A stretch of DNA of 41,205 nt from an uncultured Pirellulaceae bacterium (GCA_938040995.1 CALHZT010000129.1:1-41205); one strand, 5' to 3'. Positions 9,669 to 18,697 are shown, numbered from the stretch's first letter. A program made the numbers and translations. Notes: a model not told the origin generated them from the sequence alone.

Positions 9669-10775
9669 CTACGCCGCCGCGACCTTCTTCTTCGGTCGCT
9701 TCCAGATCATTCCGTCATATGCATAGTGCATAAAGCTGACAATCACGTTCAGCAAAACCCACGCGTGCAGGAACCGATGCTTGAACATGAACGCACTCAA
9801 CAAACAAGCCGCCATGAACGTAACCAGAGCGACGGCCCACCGCGGAATGAAGTAGCAAAACGGCTTGGTTTCGTGCAGTGATTTATTCTTCTTCACATAC
9901 CAGGTCACGATCGCCAGATATTCCACCGAATGAAAGAACGTGGCGGCCGCAGCACATCCGACGGACAAGCCCGTGTGGCCGTATCGTACGCCGAGAATCA
10001 TCAAACCGTAGAGTGCGGTGAGACTTGTGAGATAGGTAATTCGTCCAGCGGCAGCTTTTCCGGCGGAACCGAACAGTGCGGCTTCGCGGGCAAGTAGACC
10101 CAAAGGCAAGGCGAGGACGACCCAGTCGAGATAGGCCAGCGGTTCCATCACCATCGGAATCCAGGACAGCCACGCTCGTCCCGCATCGACACTCGGCAAA
10201 CTGCCGGCTGCCATTCGAAAAATGGCGAACAGCACGAGCGTTCGCAGGACGACTTTGTCAGCCATGCCTGTCGATCCGCTGTCCGGATGAGCCATGCGGT
10301 CATAAATTCGCGCGATGCCACCATGCTGAGCCGCAAAGTGCCAGGCGTTCCAAACAAAGTCGATGGCGAGCAGCAACGTCAGCGCACCCATGCTGGCTCG
10401 AGTAATGAAGACTCCACCAACAATGGCCGTGGCCACGTACATGAAGGGCCGCGCATTTTGTTTGAACTTGACCGGATCAAGGAACACCAACGAAAGGGTG
10501 ATCCAGCGATGCGGCATGATCAGGAAGTAGGCGATCAGAAATCCCAGCTTTTCGCCGAGCGGATTTCCAAACAGGTTCGCGGTGACGAGCGCGAGAATCG
10601 GCCAGACGAGGCAAGCCACAAACAGCCCGTCATACAGCGGATTAAACATCCATCCACTGGAAGCTTTTTTCTTTGCGGGTGTATTCTGCGATTCGCTTTG
10701 CTGCTGAACCGACTCCGCTGCCGGTACCGCAACGTTGGAATTCGAACTGGATTTCGGTGGGGCAATCGTCGTCAT
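9669..10775 (-). CDS. Multi-pass membrane protein with conserved-looking His clusters
   Basis: This 368-residue protein has a Ser/Gln/Ala-rich cytoplasmic-looking N-terminus (1-40) and about eight to nine membrane helices. His residues recur at or near helix ends: PHRWITL, WHFAAQHGGIARIYDRMAH, FFHSVEYLAIV, and a C-terminal FLHAW..VSFMHYAYDGMIWK. Repeated HxxxH/HH-type spacing in a membrane protein recalls membrane di-metal oxygenases or desaturases such as Brp/Blh-type carotenoid enzymes, but I cannot match the full pattern, so the function stays open. It is a single gene facing away from the redoxin fusion gene. Confidence 0.75.
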   Translation of the reverse strand: MTTIAPPKSSSNSNVAVPAAESVQQQSESQNTPAKKKASSGWMFNPLYDGLFVACLVWPILALVTANLFGNPLGEKLGFLIAYFLIMPHRWITLSLVFLDPVKFKQNARPFMYVATAIVGGVFITRASMGALTLLLAIDFVWNAWHFAAQHGGIARIYDRMAHPDSGSTGMADKVVLRTLVLFAIFRMAAGSLPSVDAGRAWLSWIPMVMEPLAYLDWVVLALPLGLLAREAALFGSAGKAAAGRITYLTSLTALYGLMILGVRYGHTGLSVGCAAAATFFHSVEYLAIVTWYVKKNKSLHETKPFCYFIPRWAVALVTFMAACLLSAFMFKHRFLHAWVLLNVIVSFMHYAYDGMIWKRPKKKVAAA

Positions 10776-11249
10776 GCTGGAGCTTTCTCAAGGCTTGCTG
10801 TAGACCGAGGTGAAACGCCAACGACCCGAGAGGATGTGGCGTTTTGCAAACGTAGGTCGCCATCGGCCGCCGTCAAACGAAGAGAAAGTGAATGTGGTAG
10901 GGATTGTGTCGAATGTGCATCGGGGGATGCTGGCCGGCCATCAGCCGCAGGGCTCGGCAGTGAATGGCAACCATGTGGACGAGATCATTTTCTCGAATAG
11001 ATTTGGGGAGAATGAAGAACTGAATTAAGCGGCCAGCCCATTGGAGAATTTCCCGCAAGAAAAGATCAATCGAGACGAATGCAAGCTTGTTGCCTATACT
11101 CAGCGGGAGCTCAGCAAAGAGTTCGGCAAGACAGTCAGCAATAAAGCAGTTTCGAATAACAGGGGCATCGGGGATGGGGACGGACGACACAACAAGCTCG
11201 CTTTGCCCGAAGCGTACCAGGAAATTACATGGATCGTTGCAAAGTGTTC
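10776..11249. other. Spacer without a supported gene
   Basis: About 470 bp between the divergent membrane-protein gene and the repeat at 11250. Short frames on both strands cross it but have no ribosome site, no recognisable domain and compete with each other. It must contain the promoters for both flanking genes. I see no clear hairpin terminator or riboswitch. Confidence 0.4.
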
Positions 11250-11301
11250 GTAGTACCGGCTTTAGCCGGAAGGCCGACATTCCGCCTAAAGGCGGTACTA
11301 C
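11250..11301. repeat. GTAGTACC double-hairpin repeat, copy 1
   Basis: The ends GTAGTACC/GGTACTAC are inverted. Inside are two small hairpins, CCGGCTTTAGCCGG and CCGCCTAAAGGCGG. Further copies are at 16671-16727 (same order) and 37034-37090 (reverse order). It ends 19 bp before the start codon of the redoxin fusion gene, so it would be in its 5' leader. REP-like. Confidence 0.85.
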
Positions 11302-11320
11302 AAACGCCTTGGTCGGAACC

Positions 11321-13417
11321 ATGCGATTTCCTGGTACGCAAGCGTGGCTCCAGTCACTGGTCGCCATTCTTCTGGTTTGCCTCGTCGCTTCGAATCTTCC
11401 TGCAGATGTGCCGCCGAAAGATGGTCTCCCACCGTTCGAATTGCCGAACACCAGCGAACAAGTCACCACCGTTGCGCCATCTGCAGACGCGACTCTTACC
11501 GTTGTCTGTTTTCTTGGCACTGAATGTCCGCTGGTGAAACTTTACTCGCGACGACTGAACGGCTTTTGTGAACAGTACGCTGACAAGGGCGTGCGATTCT
11601 TCGGTGTGAACAGTAACACTCAGGATTCGATGTCGGAAGTTCGCGAGTTTGCCGAAAAGTACGATCTGAAATTTCCGCTGCTGAAAGACTACGACAACAA
11701 GATTGCTGACCAATTCGACGCCCGCCGGACCCCGGAAGTTTTTGTCCTCGACGATCAGTTCGTCGTCCGCTACCGCGGCCGAATCGACGATCAGTACACA
11801 CCGGGACAGACAGCCAATTCCGCGTCGAAAGAAGAACTGAAACAGGCGATTGAACAATTGCTTGCCGGCGATCCTGTCAGCGTGCCCGAAACGAAGGCCA
11901 GCGGTTGCATTATTGGTCGAGTCGCCAAAAAAGACCCATCGGTGACCAGCGGCAAAGCGAATGAAATCACCTACTGCGATCAAGTTGCGAGGATCCTCCA
12001 GAATCGCTGCGTCGAGTGTCACAGAACCGGAGAGATTGGGCCGTTTGTCCTCGACGATTTCGACGAAGTCACCGGTTGGGCCGAGATGGTGCTCGAAGTC
12101 ATCGACGAAGGCCGGATGCCGCCATGGCACGCGAATCCCGAGCATGGCGACTTTAGCAATGCCCGTGAGATGCCTGACGAAGAAAAGGAAACGCTGCGAA
12201 AGTGGTTCGCGGCTGGTATGCCTTACGGCGACGCCGGAAAACTACCGCCTGCCAAAACGTGGACCGATGGATGGCGTTTGCCGCGCGAGCCTGATCTCGT
12301 CGTGGCGATGGGCGACAACAAGTTTGAAGTGCCCGCCGACGGCATTGTTGACTATCAGTACTTCGTTGTGGATCCAGGTTTCACCGAAGACAAATGGGTG
12401 ACTGCGGCGGAAGTGATTCCTGGCAACCGGGGCGTCGTGCATCACAGTATCGTGTTCGTGCGACCGCCTGATGGAGTCGGCCTTCGTGGGCTCGGTTGGA
12501 TCGCGGCCTATGTGCCCGGGCAGCAAGTCGCCGTTTATCCGCCCGGTGCGGCGCAGCTGGTTCCGGCTGGTTCGAAACTGGTATTTCAGCAGCACTACAC
12601 GCCCAACGGCATCGCGGGCGACGACATGACTCGTGTCGGGTTGCTGTTCGCCGACCCCGCCGACGTGACAGACGAAGTCTACACGGTGATCGGAATGGAT
12701 CAGCAGTTTGAGATTCCGCCGAACACACCGGATCACAAAGTGAAGGTAAATTTTGGATGGTTGCCTGACGGCGCGACGATGCTGTCGGCCAGCCCCCATA
12801 TGCACCTGCGCGGAAAATCGTTCCGGATGTGGGCAGACATCGACGGTGAGAAAAAAACGTTGTTGGATGTTCCGAATTACGACTTTAACTGGCAGCATGC
12901 CTATCATTTTCGCGAGCCCATTCCGATGTCGGCCATCAAGCGAATGGATTTCGAAGTCGTATTTGACAACTCGGATGCGAATCCAGTGAACCCAAACCCT
13001 GACGAGGTTGTGACGTGGGGCGATCAGACGTACGAAGAGATGGCCATCGCGTTCTGTCAGGTCTCGCAACCACGTGAACGCGTGGAACAGGAAGATACGG
13101 GTGATGCTGGTGATTCAGAAGCGTCGGAAGAGCGAGATGTGAATGCGGAACCGGCAGACGAAAGTTCATCGTCGGCCAAATCTGAAGATGAAGCGAAACC
13201 TGTCGAACCAAAACTCACTCCGGAACAACAGAAGTTTGTTGATGAGCAGACAAAACGTCTGATGGAGAAGTTTGACAACAGCGGGGATGGCAAAATCAGC
13301 ATGTCAGAAACACCGTGGATATTTCGACGCTATACGTTCCGCAACATTGATCGGGACGGTGATGGAATCCTGACCGGCGCCGAAGTCAAAGAAGCTGCAC
13401 GACGCAGGATCCAATGA
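11321..13417 (+). CDS. Secreted redoxin - cytochrome c - PHM-like copper domain - EF-hand fusion
   Basis: This 698-residue exported protein has four parts. (1) A signal peptide, residues 1-29, ends near NLPAD. (2) A thioredoxin/AhpC-TSA-type redoxin runs from about 30 to 190, with a single Cys69 in FLGTECPLVK and the fold segment PEVFVLDDQFVVRYRGRID. (3) A c-type haem-binding segment has CVECH at 230-234 and a downstream Met-Pro-Pro (GRMPPWHANPEH). (4) A region resembling copper type II ascorbate-dependent monooxygenases runs from about 320 to 585, with His pairs at GVVHHSIVF and SPHMHLRGKSF. Then come an acidic Ser/Glu linker and two EF-hand loops (DNSGDGKISMSE near 652, DRDGDGILTGAE near 677). 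It probably acts in the periplasm in redox chemistry of an unknown substrate. The gene overlaps the RND exporter gene by ATGA, implying a shared job. Confidence 0.88.
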   Translation: MRFPGTQAWLQSLVAILLVCLVASNLPADVPPKDGLPPFELPNTSEQVTTVAPSADATLTVVCFLGTECPLVKLYSRRLNGFCEQYADKGVRFFGVNSNTQDSMSEVREFAEKYDLKFPLLKDYDNKIADQFDARRTPEVFVLDDQFVVRYRGRIDDQYTPGQTANSASKEELKQAIEQLLAGDPVSVPETKASGCIIGRVAKKDPSVTSGKANEITYCDQVARILQNRCVECHRTGEIGPFVLDDFDEVTGWAEMVLEVIDEGRMPPWHANPEHGDFSNAREMPDEEKETLRKWFAAGMPYGDAGKLPPAKTWTDGWRLPREPDLVVAMGDNKFEVPADGIVDYQYFVVDPGFTEDKWVTAAEVIPGNRGVVHHSIVFVRPPDGVGLRGLGWIAAYVPGQQVAVYPPGAAQLVPAGSKLVFQQHYTPNGIAGDDMTRVGLLFADPADVTDEVYTVIGMDQQFEIPPNTPDHKVKVNFGWLPDGATMLSASPHMHLRGKSFRMWADIDGEKKTLLDVPNYDFNWQHAYHFREPIPMSAIKRMDFEVVFDNSDANPVNPNPDEVVTWGDQTYEEMAIAFCQVSQPRERVEQEDTGDAGDSEASEERDVNAEPADESSSSAKSEDEAKPVEPKLTPEQQKFVDEQTKRLMEKFDNSGDGKISMSETPWIFRRYTFRNIDRDGDGILTGAEVKEAARRRIQ

Positions 13418-15750
13418 CGAGTGATGAACCAGGCGGGTCGCCCGCCTCTGATCGTCTGTTTCACCGGTATTCGAACTGGATCGTCGACAGGCCCTGGCTG
13501 ACGACGCTGTTAATCGCAGTGATCACCGCTGCTGCGTCGTTGGGTCATTTCGCACCGGGCGTGATTACCGACTGGTTGCACCCAACGAATGTCAAGGAAG
13601 AGACCCAGCGAGTTGCCAGGGCGAATTCCGGCAGCACCGACGAGATCGAAGTGCCGGATGTGAATCCTTTCAGCGTCGCCAACTATCACGCGGCGATTCT
13701 CGTTGAATCGGATCATCTCTTTACACCGGAAGGTGCAAAGACGCTAAAACACGTGGTCCAGCGACTGGAAGAACTGGACCGGGTTTCGTCCCTGATGTGG
13801 ATGGAAGAGATTCCGACTGCGAATATTTTTGGTTTACCGACTCCTTTGTTGCCGCATGAAACGGCCTCGCAGGAACGATTCGACAACGCGCGCGAGAAGG
13901 CATTGCGAAACCCGATTATCAAAGGGCAGTTCCTGTCAGCGGACGCCCGTACGGCGCTGATCATGGTGAACTTTGATTTCTTTTATGTGGAGAGCAATGC
14001 GGATTGCATTGGCGGTTTGACAAAAGTTGCCGAGGAGGCAGCCGCGGAAGTATCCGACGTTGATACGAACTTCTCTGTCACCGGGCGCATTCCACTACAC
14101 ATTACGGCCATGTCGGCTCATGAGTTTGATGCGTGGATGTATCAGGTGGTTGGCTATGTGATGATCCTGATCATGGCCATCATTCTGTTTCGCGGAGTCT
14201 TTACGGTGCTAATTGTCGCCGTTGCGCCGGCACTCGGCGTATATTGGACGATTGGGTTTTTGCCGTATCTGGAACTTCAATACAACCCGTTCACGGATGA
14301 ACTACTTCCGGTGCTGGTGAGTCTGGTGGGCATGGCCGATGGCGTTCACCTGATGGTTCACATTCGCAAAGAGCGAGCCACCGGGACCTCGGTTCGGGAA
14401 TCGGCTCGAATGGGTGTTCACGAAGTCGGATTGGCTTGCGCGTTGACTTCTTTGACGACAGCGATTGGATTTGGATCGCTCGTGCTGGCGTCCCATGTGA
14501 CAGTACAGGAATTCGGCTGGTGTTGCGTGCTTGGCGTGATCTGCGCCTTTATCTCGGTGATCACAACGATTCCACTTCTCAGTTCGTCGTGGTTGGGGCG
14601 GAACATCCATCTGGGACTCGAAAAGAGCCTCATCGATAAGAATCTCAGTCGCATCAGCGTAGTCATCGATTATGTGCTCGCGAGATCAAAAACCTTCAGT
14701 CGCCTGGCGATTGGTATCACGGTCGGCCTGGGACTGCTTTCCCTCTGCCTGAGACCCGATGAAAGAAACACCGAAGGTTTGCCGACTCGCGCCGAACCCG
14801 TGGTGGCTCTTGCCAAAATGGACAAGGCACTCGGCGGGCTCGAACTTGCACGAGTCGATATTCAATGGTCGGATCAGATCGATTCTGGTGCGGAAGAAGT
14901 CCTGGCAGCGGTCACGAAAGTTGACGACTTGCTGAACACAGAACCACTCATCGGCAACCCAATCTCGATTCGAAACCTGATCGACAGCATGCCGGGAGAT
15001 ACGAACGCCGCCAATCGCATGGCGATGCTGGAGTTGTTGCCCGCGGAACTCAAGCGTGCGTTTTACACACCGGAAACTCGCCAGGGCAATATTCTGTTTC
15101 GCGTTCAGGATATCGGAATCGCAAAGTACGGACCGGTTTTTGAGAGAATCGATGCGGGGTTGGAAACGATTCGCGAGGCCCATCCTGAATTTTCATTCAC
15201 GCTAGGCGGCAGAGCTGTTTGGCGATGGGAGAATCTGTACGTCATCATCGTCGATATGGTGAAAAGTCTGGCATCGGCTTCGTTCATTATCTTTATCGTA
15301 TTGTCGTTGGCTTACCGAAGCCTGCGAATTGGTCTGATTTCAATCATTCCGAACCTGTTCCCGCTCGTGTTGTCCGCATCATACCTTGTGGTCACAGGGC
15401 AGTATCTTGAGTTCGTGAGCGTCTGCTCATTCACCATTTGTCTAGGAATTGCTGTCGATGACACCATTCATTTTCTGACGAGGTACAAGGAAGAGCTGGA
15501 AAAGACCGACGATGAACATCTGGCAATTCGCAACGCCTTTACCGGTGTTGGTACGGCGCTAATCATGACGACGCTGGTGCTCTTGTCCGGCTTTGTTACC
15601 GTCGCGTTTGGTGACGCACGCGAAGTTCGTATTTTCGCATCGCTCGGCGGCATCACGATCGGTTCCGCGCTGCTGGGGGATTTGCTATTTCTACCGGCGT
15701 TGCTCGCGCGGTATTCATCGAAGAACAGCTTGCCAGAAGTGTTGGAATAA
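13414..15750 (+). CDS. RND/MMPL superfamily exporter
   Basis: 778-residue inner-membrane protein with the two-fold RND layout: helix 1 (residues 24-45), a large periplasmic loop (about 50-235), five helices, a short linker, helix 7 (about 430-450), a second periplasmic loop (about 455-625) and five more helices. Conserved stretches are LVSLVGMADGVHLMVHIRKE and its repeat CLGIAVDDTIHFLTRYKEE, the transmembrane segments in which related proteins bear their proton-relay acidic residues. The family exports lipids, hopanoids or other hydrophobic compounds. The ATGA start overlaps the stop of the redoxin fusion gene, so the two are translationally coupled. No membrane-fusion partner or TolC is present, as in HpnN/MmpL-type exporters. 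Confidence 0.9.
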   Translation: MTSDEPGGSPASDRLFHRYSNWIVDRPWLTTLLIAVITAAASLGHFAPGVITDWLHPTNVKEETQRVARANSGSTDEIEVPDVNPFSVANYHAAILVESDHLFTPEGAKTLKHVVQRLEELDRVSSLMWMEEIPTANIFGLPTPLLPHETASQERFDNAREKALRNPIIKGQFLSADARTALIMVNFDFFYVESNADCIGGLTKVAEEAAAEVSDVDTNFSVTGRIPLHITAMSAHEFDAWMYQVVGYVMILIMAIILFRGVFTVLIVAVAPALGVYWTIGFLPYLELQYNPFTDELLPVLVSLVGMADGVHLMVHIRKERATGTSVRESARMGVHEVGLACALTSLTTAIGFGSLVLASHVTVQEFGWCCVLGVICAFISVITTIPLLSSSWLGRNIHLGLEKSLIDKNLSRISVVIDYVLARSKTFSRLAIGITVGLGLLSLCLRPDERNTEGLPTRAEPVVALAKMDKALGGLELARVDIQWSDQIDSGAEEVLAAVTKVDDLLNTEPLIGNPISIRNLIDSMPGDTNAANRMAMLELLPAELKRAFYTPETRQGNILFRVQDIGIAKYGPVFERIDAGLETIREAHPEFSFTLGGRAVWRWENLYVIIVDMVKSLASASFIIFIVLSLAYRSLRIGLISIIPNLFPLVLSASYLVVTGQYLEFVSVCSFTICLGIAVDDTIHFLTRYKEELEKTDDEHLAIRNAFTGVGTALIMTTLVLLSGFVTVAFGDAREVRIFASLGGITIGSALLGDLLFLPALLARYSSKNSLPEVLE

Positions 15751-15854
15751 GGAAAACAGGAAAGAAGGAAACTGTTGCGATTTGAAAGTTGCAAAACCAT
15801 ACGTTTCGTCCTACCCTCCTTTCTTCCTTGTTCTGGCAGAAGGTGATGTAACAG

Positions 15855-16544
15855 ATGGCTGGCTTTATCAAGTTTGAAGATTCACTCCTAAAATTTCTCA
15901 GGCAGCTTGAGAAGAACAACGATCGTGAATGGTTTGCCAAGAACAAATCGCGGTACGAAGAAGAAGTCCTCTTCCCGGCGCTGGCTTTTGTCGAAGCCTT
16001 TGGTCCAGCCCTCAAGAAAATCTCGCCTCATTTTCGGGCGGTTCCCAAACGAGTCGGCGGGTCTGTCATGCGAGTCTATCGCGACACGCGATTCAGCAAA
16101 GACAAGACACCTTACAAGACCAATGTCGGGATCCATTTCCGGCACGAGATGGGCAAGGACGTTCATTGTCCCGGATTCTATTTGCATATCGCGCCGAAGG
16201 AGTGTTTTGCGGGAGCCGGTATCTGGCATCCCGACAGCAAATCGCTCGGCAAGATTCGCGAAGCCATCGACGATCGTCCTGCGGAGTGGAAGCGGGCTCG
16301 CGACAACAAGAAGTTCAAATCGAACTTTGAATTGACGGGTGACAGTCTGAAACGTCACCCTCGGGGATACGATCCGGAACACAAGTACATCGTGGATCTA
16401 AAGCGCAAAGACCATATCGGGATCAAGTCGCTGACGGCGAAGCAAGTCACTTCGAAGAGCATTATCGCCGATCTCAAAGACATGTTCACCAGCAGTAAAC
16501 CGTACATGCGATTTCTCTGCAATGCGCTACACATCCCGTTCTAG
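15855..16544 (+). CDS. DUF2461 (TIGR02453) family protein
   Basis: 229-residue soluble protein. It starts with the family pattern FLRQLEKNNDREWFAKNKSRYEEE and continues with RVYRDTRFSKDKTPYKTNVGIHFRHE and GFYLHIAPKECFAGAGIWHPD, all typical of DUF2461. The function is unknown; the family is widespread in bacteria. AAGGTGAT upstream of ATG 15855 is a plausible ribosome site. The stop codon TAG lies inside the left end of a 110-bp palindromic element (16541-16650), so the last codons may have been set by that insertion; the length is nevertheless normal for the family. Confidence 0.93.
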   Translation: MAGFIKFEDSLLKFLRQLEKNNDREWFAKNKSRYEEEVLFPALAFVEAFGPALKKISPHFRAVPKRVGGSVMRVYRDTRFSKDKTPYKTNVGIHFRHEMGKDVHCPGFYLHIAPKECFAGAGIWHPDSKSLGKIREAIDDRPAEWKRARDNKKFKSNFELTGDSLKRHPRGYDPEHKYIVDLKRKDHIGIKSLTAKQVTSKSIIADLKDMFTSSKPYMRFLCNALHIPF

Positions 16545-16650
16545 TGCCGCGTCAAATCTTGATATTGGGGTTGGCCGCTCGCCGAAAACCGGGAACGACT
16601 CATTCAATTCGAAAGGCCAACCCCAATGTTCAAGCCAGACGCCGCACTAG
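16541..16650. repeat. 110-bp palindromic element (CTAGTGC ends)
   Basis: The outer ends CTAGTGC (16541-16547) and GCACTAG (16644-16650) are perfect inverts. Inward, the arms continue imperfectly to ATTGGGGTTGGCC / GGCCAACCCCAAT, about 26 of 34 arm positions pairing. The middle is about 40 bp. It resembles a MITE and overlaps the stop codon of the DUF2461 gene. Confidence 0.8.
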
Positions 16651-16670
16651 AAGTTATTTCAAAACTGTTC

Positions 16671-16727
16671 GTAGTACCGGCTTTAGCCGGAATTGAGTAT
16701 GGAATTTCCGCCTAAAGGCGGTACTAC
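16671..16727. repeat. GTAGTACC double-hairpin repeat, copy 2
   Basis: Same ends and the same two internal hairpins in the same order as the copy at 11250-11301, with a slightly longer spacer between them. It lies 20 bp beyond the 110-bp element, in a repeat-rich spacer. Confidence 0.85.
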
Positions 16728-16742
16728 GAACTTTCGGTTTCA

Positions 16743-16772
16743 GGCGAACCGGCTGCGTCAGCTGCCGGGTGT
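16743..16772 (-). repeat. ACACCCGGCAGCT repeat, copy 1
   Basis: Read on the minus strand this is ACACCCGGCAGCTGACGCAG followed by CCGGTTCGCC. Related copies are at 16942-16970 and 19887-19922 on the plus strand. The last has perfect ACACCCGGC/GCCGGGTGT ends, showing that the unit is palindromic. Short REP-like unit. Confidence 0.6.
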
Positions 16773-16941
16773 TGTGGCTCGATGATCGCCGCGTTGTCGA
16801 CCAGGTCGACGTGAGTTGCCCGTTCGAAATCGATACCACGCAGTGGTACATCGCTGATGGCTGGTAAATTTGTAATCAGCGTGCAAGCTTTCAACCGGCC
16901 GCGCCAAGGTACCGGCAATGAGTATTCGGATCGCCCTGAGC

Positions 16942-16970
16942 ATCCGGCAGCTTACGAAGCCGGTTCGCCG
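16942..16970 (+). repeat. ACACCCGGCAGCT repeat, copy 2 (partial)
   Basis: Contains CCGGCAGCTTACGAAGCCGG followed by TTCGCCG, diverged from the full unit at 19887-19922 and lacking its terminal ACACC. The rest of the spacer 16728-17020 holds no supported gene. Confidence 0.5.
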
Positions 16971-17010
16971 ACGAGCTTCGCTCGATTGAGCAGTATTGGC
17001 TGTTGGGCCG

Positions 17011-17047
17011 AGAAATTTTAAACGGGGCGACGAAAGCCAACCCCGTT
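17011..17047 (-). terminator. Likely terminator of the PEP-CTERM gene
   Basis: On the minus strand AACGGGG (17047-17041) pairs with CCCCGTT (17027-17021), a 7-bp stem with a 13-nt loop, followed by TTAAAATTTCT. It starts 38 bp past the stop of the PEP-CTERM gene. The T-run is modest. Confidence 0.5.
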
Positions 17048-17085
17048 CAATTCTGCGATAACCTGCGACCGACCTCGCCTGTCAG

Positions 17086-17739
17086 TTAACGCCGCCTTCT
17101 GCGGAGCGTAAGAAGCAATCCCATTGTGCCCAGCATGATGCACGCGAAACCGCCCGGCTCTGGTACCACCGTCAGGGAGGTCATCCCAAAGTCCACGTCG
17201 GCTGGATCCACTGCCGTGTTACGCCCAAAGACGAGCACGTCGAAGAAGGACCCATCGTTTGCGGCTGAGCCAACAAAATCAAGCGTTCCCGCCGCATCGG
17301 CTCGCAGCGGAAGACTGAAGACCAACTCGTCAATGGCCCCTGGCGGGGTCGGGACGACTCCTGAACCTGGATCAGTCGCCACTCCGCCCACGTTGTTGAT
17401 GAGTCCGGCAGTGAGTTCACCGCTTGCCGCCGTTGAGAATCTCTGGGCATGGTCGATCGGACCTGTGGTCGAAGCCACTCCGCCGTCGTAGTTAATGTCG
17501 AGAAACGGGGCAAACAGGCCTGCATCGGCTGGATTACTGGAAGGAGAGCCGCCGAAGAAAAAGTCGCTTACGTGTTGAGTGTAGACCGAAAGTAGAAATT
17601 CGTCGCCGACGGAGACGGTACTTAACGGTGCCCCGCCAAGGTCGGTCGTCTCCATTCGGAATTCAACGGCTTGGGACCATGCTGAATGGCTTGATAACAG
17701 CAGCACGGCAATTGCACATGTGGAAGAAAAACGAAACAT
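17086..17739 (-). CDS. PEP-CTERM sorted surface protein
   Basis: 217-residue exported protein. It has a signal peptide (1-22, ending HSAWSQ) and a C-terminal sorting tail: VPEP at about residue 192, a hydrophobic helix (FACIMLGTMGLLLTL) and RRRRR at the end. In this system the tail is processed by an exosortase and the protein goes to the envelope or outside. The body starts with a beta-rich segment (STVSVGDEFLLSVYTQ) that resembles cohesin-like domains, but I would not assign one. AAGGGG about 6 nt before ATG 17739 supports the start. No exosortase is in the window. The rest of the body is unknown. Confidence 0.88.
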   Translation of the reverse strand: MFRFSSTCAIAVLLLSSHSAWSQAVEFRMETTDLGGAPLSTVSVGDEFLLSVYTQHVSDFFFGGSPSSNPADAGLFAPFLDINYDGGVASTTGPIDHAQRFSTAASGELTAGLINNVGGVATDPGSGVVPTPPGAIDELVFSLPLRADAAGTLDFVGSAANDGSFFDVLVFGRNTAVDPADVDFGMTSLTVVPEPGGFACIMLGTMGLLLTLRRRRR

Positions 17740-18087
17740 ACTTCACCCCTTGTTCTTTGAATGTGTTCAATAAAGACAGTACTCGTTGATTTGCTTCCGT
17801 AACAGACGGTTAAGCAAATCAGAACATGGTGATGTCAGTAGCACTTCCTTTCCACGGCAAGAATCGTTGACACGCTCTGGTCGCATATCGTGTGCCAAAT
17901 CCTGGTTAATATACTAACGCCCAGTTAATATGCTGCCAGTAGCTGAATCGCTGGTATTTTGCTCGCGATCCCAGTATTTAGATGTCTGACATTATGTGTT
18001 GGAGTGAGTCAGGTGTAGCGATACGGTGCGGCGTTTCGATACTCAGGTGTGCGCGTGGCGCGGTAACGGCTGGGGACAGCCGTGCAA
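17740..18087. other. Spacer upstream of the PEP-CTERM gene
   Basis: About 350 bp, AT-richer near 17740-18000 than the surroundings. It should hold the promoter of the minus-strand PEP-CTERM gene and the 3' end of the small membrane-protein transcript. No gene, clear terminator or repeat copy was seen. Confidence 0.4.
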
Positions 18088-18372
18088 CTATCGATCGCGC
18101 CGCGGAATCTGTGCGACCGACGGTGTCTGTGTCTGTGTCTGAGGTTGAGGCGCGAGATTGCCACCAGGCCATGTGTTTTCCGGGCGGGTGCTGACCACTG
18201 GCAGTTCTCCCGGCGACTGGTGCGCGGGCGCGTCGCCAATGATTGGCGGTCCGAGAGCTTCGTTCATGATGGCTGCCAGAAGAACGGTGGCAGCGATGAC
18301 GATCAGCTGATTCAATCGCGACTTGCGCCTTGCTTTATTCGAGGTGCGAGCCTTTCTCTTCTGTTTCTTCAT
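18088..18372 (-). CDS. Small single-pass membrane protein
   Basis: 94 residues. A strongly basic N-terminus (KKQKRKARTSNKARRKSR) is followed by one membrane helix (LNQLIVIAATVLLAAIMNEAL, residues about 20-41), then a Pro/Gln/Thr-rich exported tail with a QTQTQT run. The start at ATG 18372 is chosen because AAGGAGGG lies 5 nt upstream; a GTG one codon earlier is also possible. The strong ribosome site and the sensible topology argue for a real gene. I recognise no family. It diverges from the Asp-rich protein gene. Confidence 0.65.
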   Translation of the reverse strand: MKKQKRKARTSNKARRKSRLNQLIVIAATVLLAAIMNEALGPPIIGDAPAHQSPGELPVVSTRPENTWPGGNLAPQPQTQTQTPSVAQIPRRDR

Positions 18373-18697
18373 CACGGCCCTCCTTGTTGAGTGATGTACC
18401 TGTGATACGCAGCCATTGGCGGTATGGTGCTGACAATTCTGCGGTAATGGATGAGCGCGGGTGAAGGAATTGCCCGCACAATCGTCATGGATGGAAAAGT
18501 CACCGCTTTGCGAAGGGTCGATGACGCATGTGCCGATATTTTATTGGTCTGGCAGTTGTAAAATGCGCGGAGTTTTGCGGCGCCGATTGATATCGAACTA
18601 CACTGAAATAGGCGTTTTCGTCGTTTCGTTCAAAATGCGCTCCCGGATTTTTGACTCCGGTTCGCCCAAACAAATCAAAAGAGTTCTGGAGATTTTT
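18373..18697. other. Divergent promoter region
   Basis: About 325 bp between the small membrane-protein gene and the Asp-rich protein gene. It contains both ribosome binding sites (CCCTCCTT at 18378-18385 for the minus gene, GGAGA at 18688 for the plus gene) and presumably both promoters. The long frame that extends the downstream gene through this region lacks coding character and is not used. Confidence 0.45.

Noticed and set aside
10873-11520. 215-codon minus-strand frame across the spacer and the start of the redoxin fusion
   Set aside because: Its upstream part is antisense to the signal peptide and redoxin, it runs through the GTAGTACC repeat, and it shows no family features.
16724-16918. 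64-codon minus-strand frame between the repeats
   Set aside because: It starts inside and ends inside repeat units, and no ribosome site or homology is visible.
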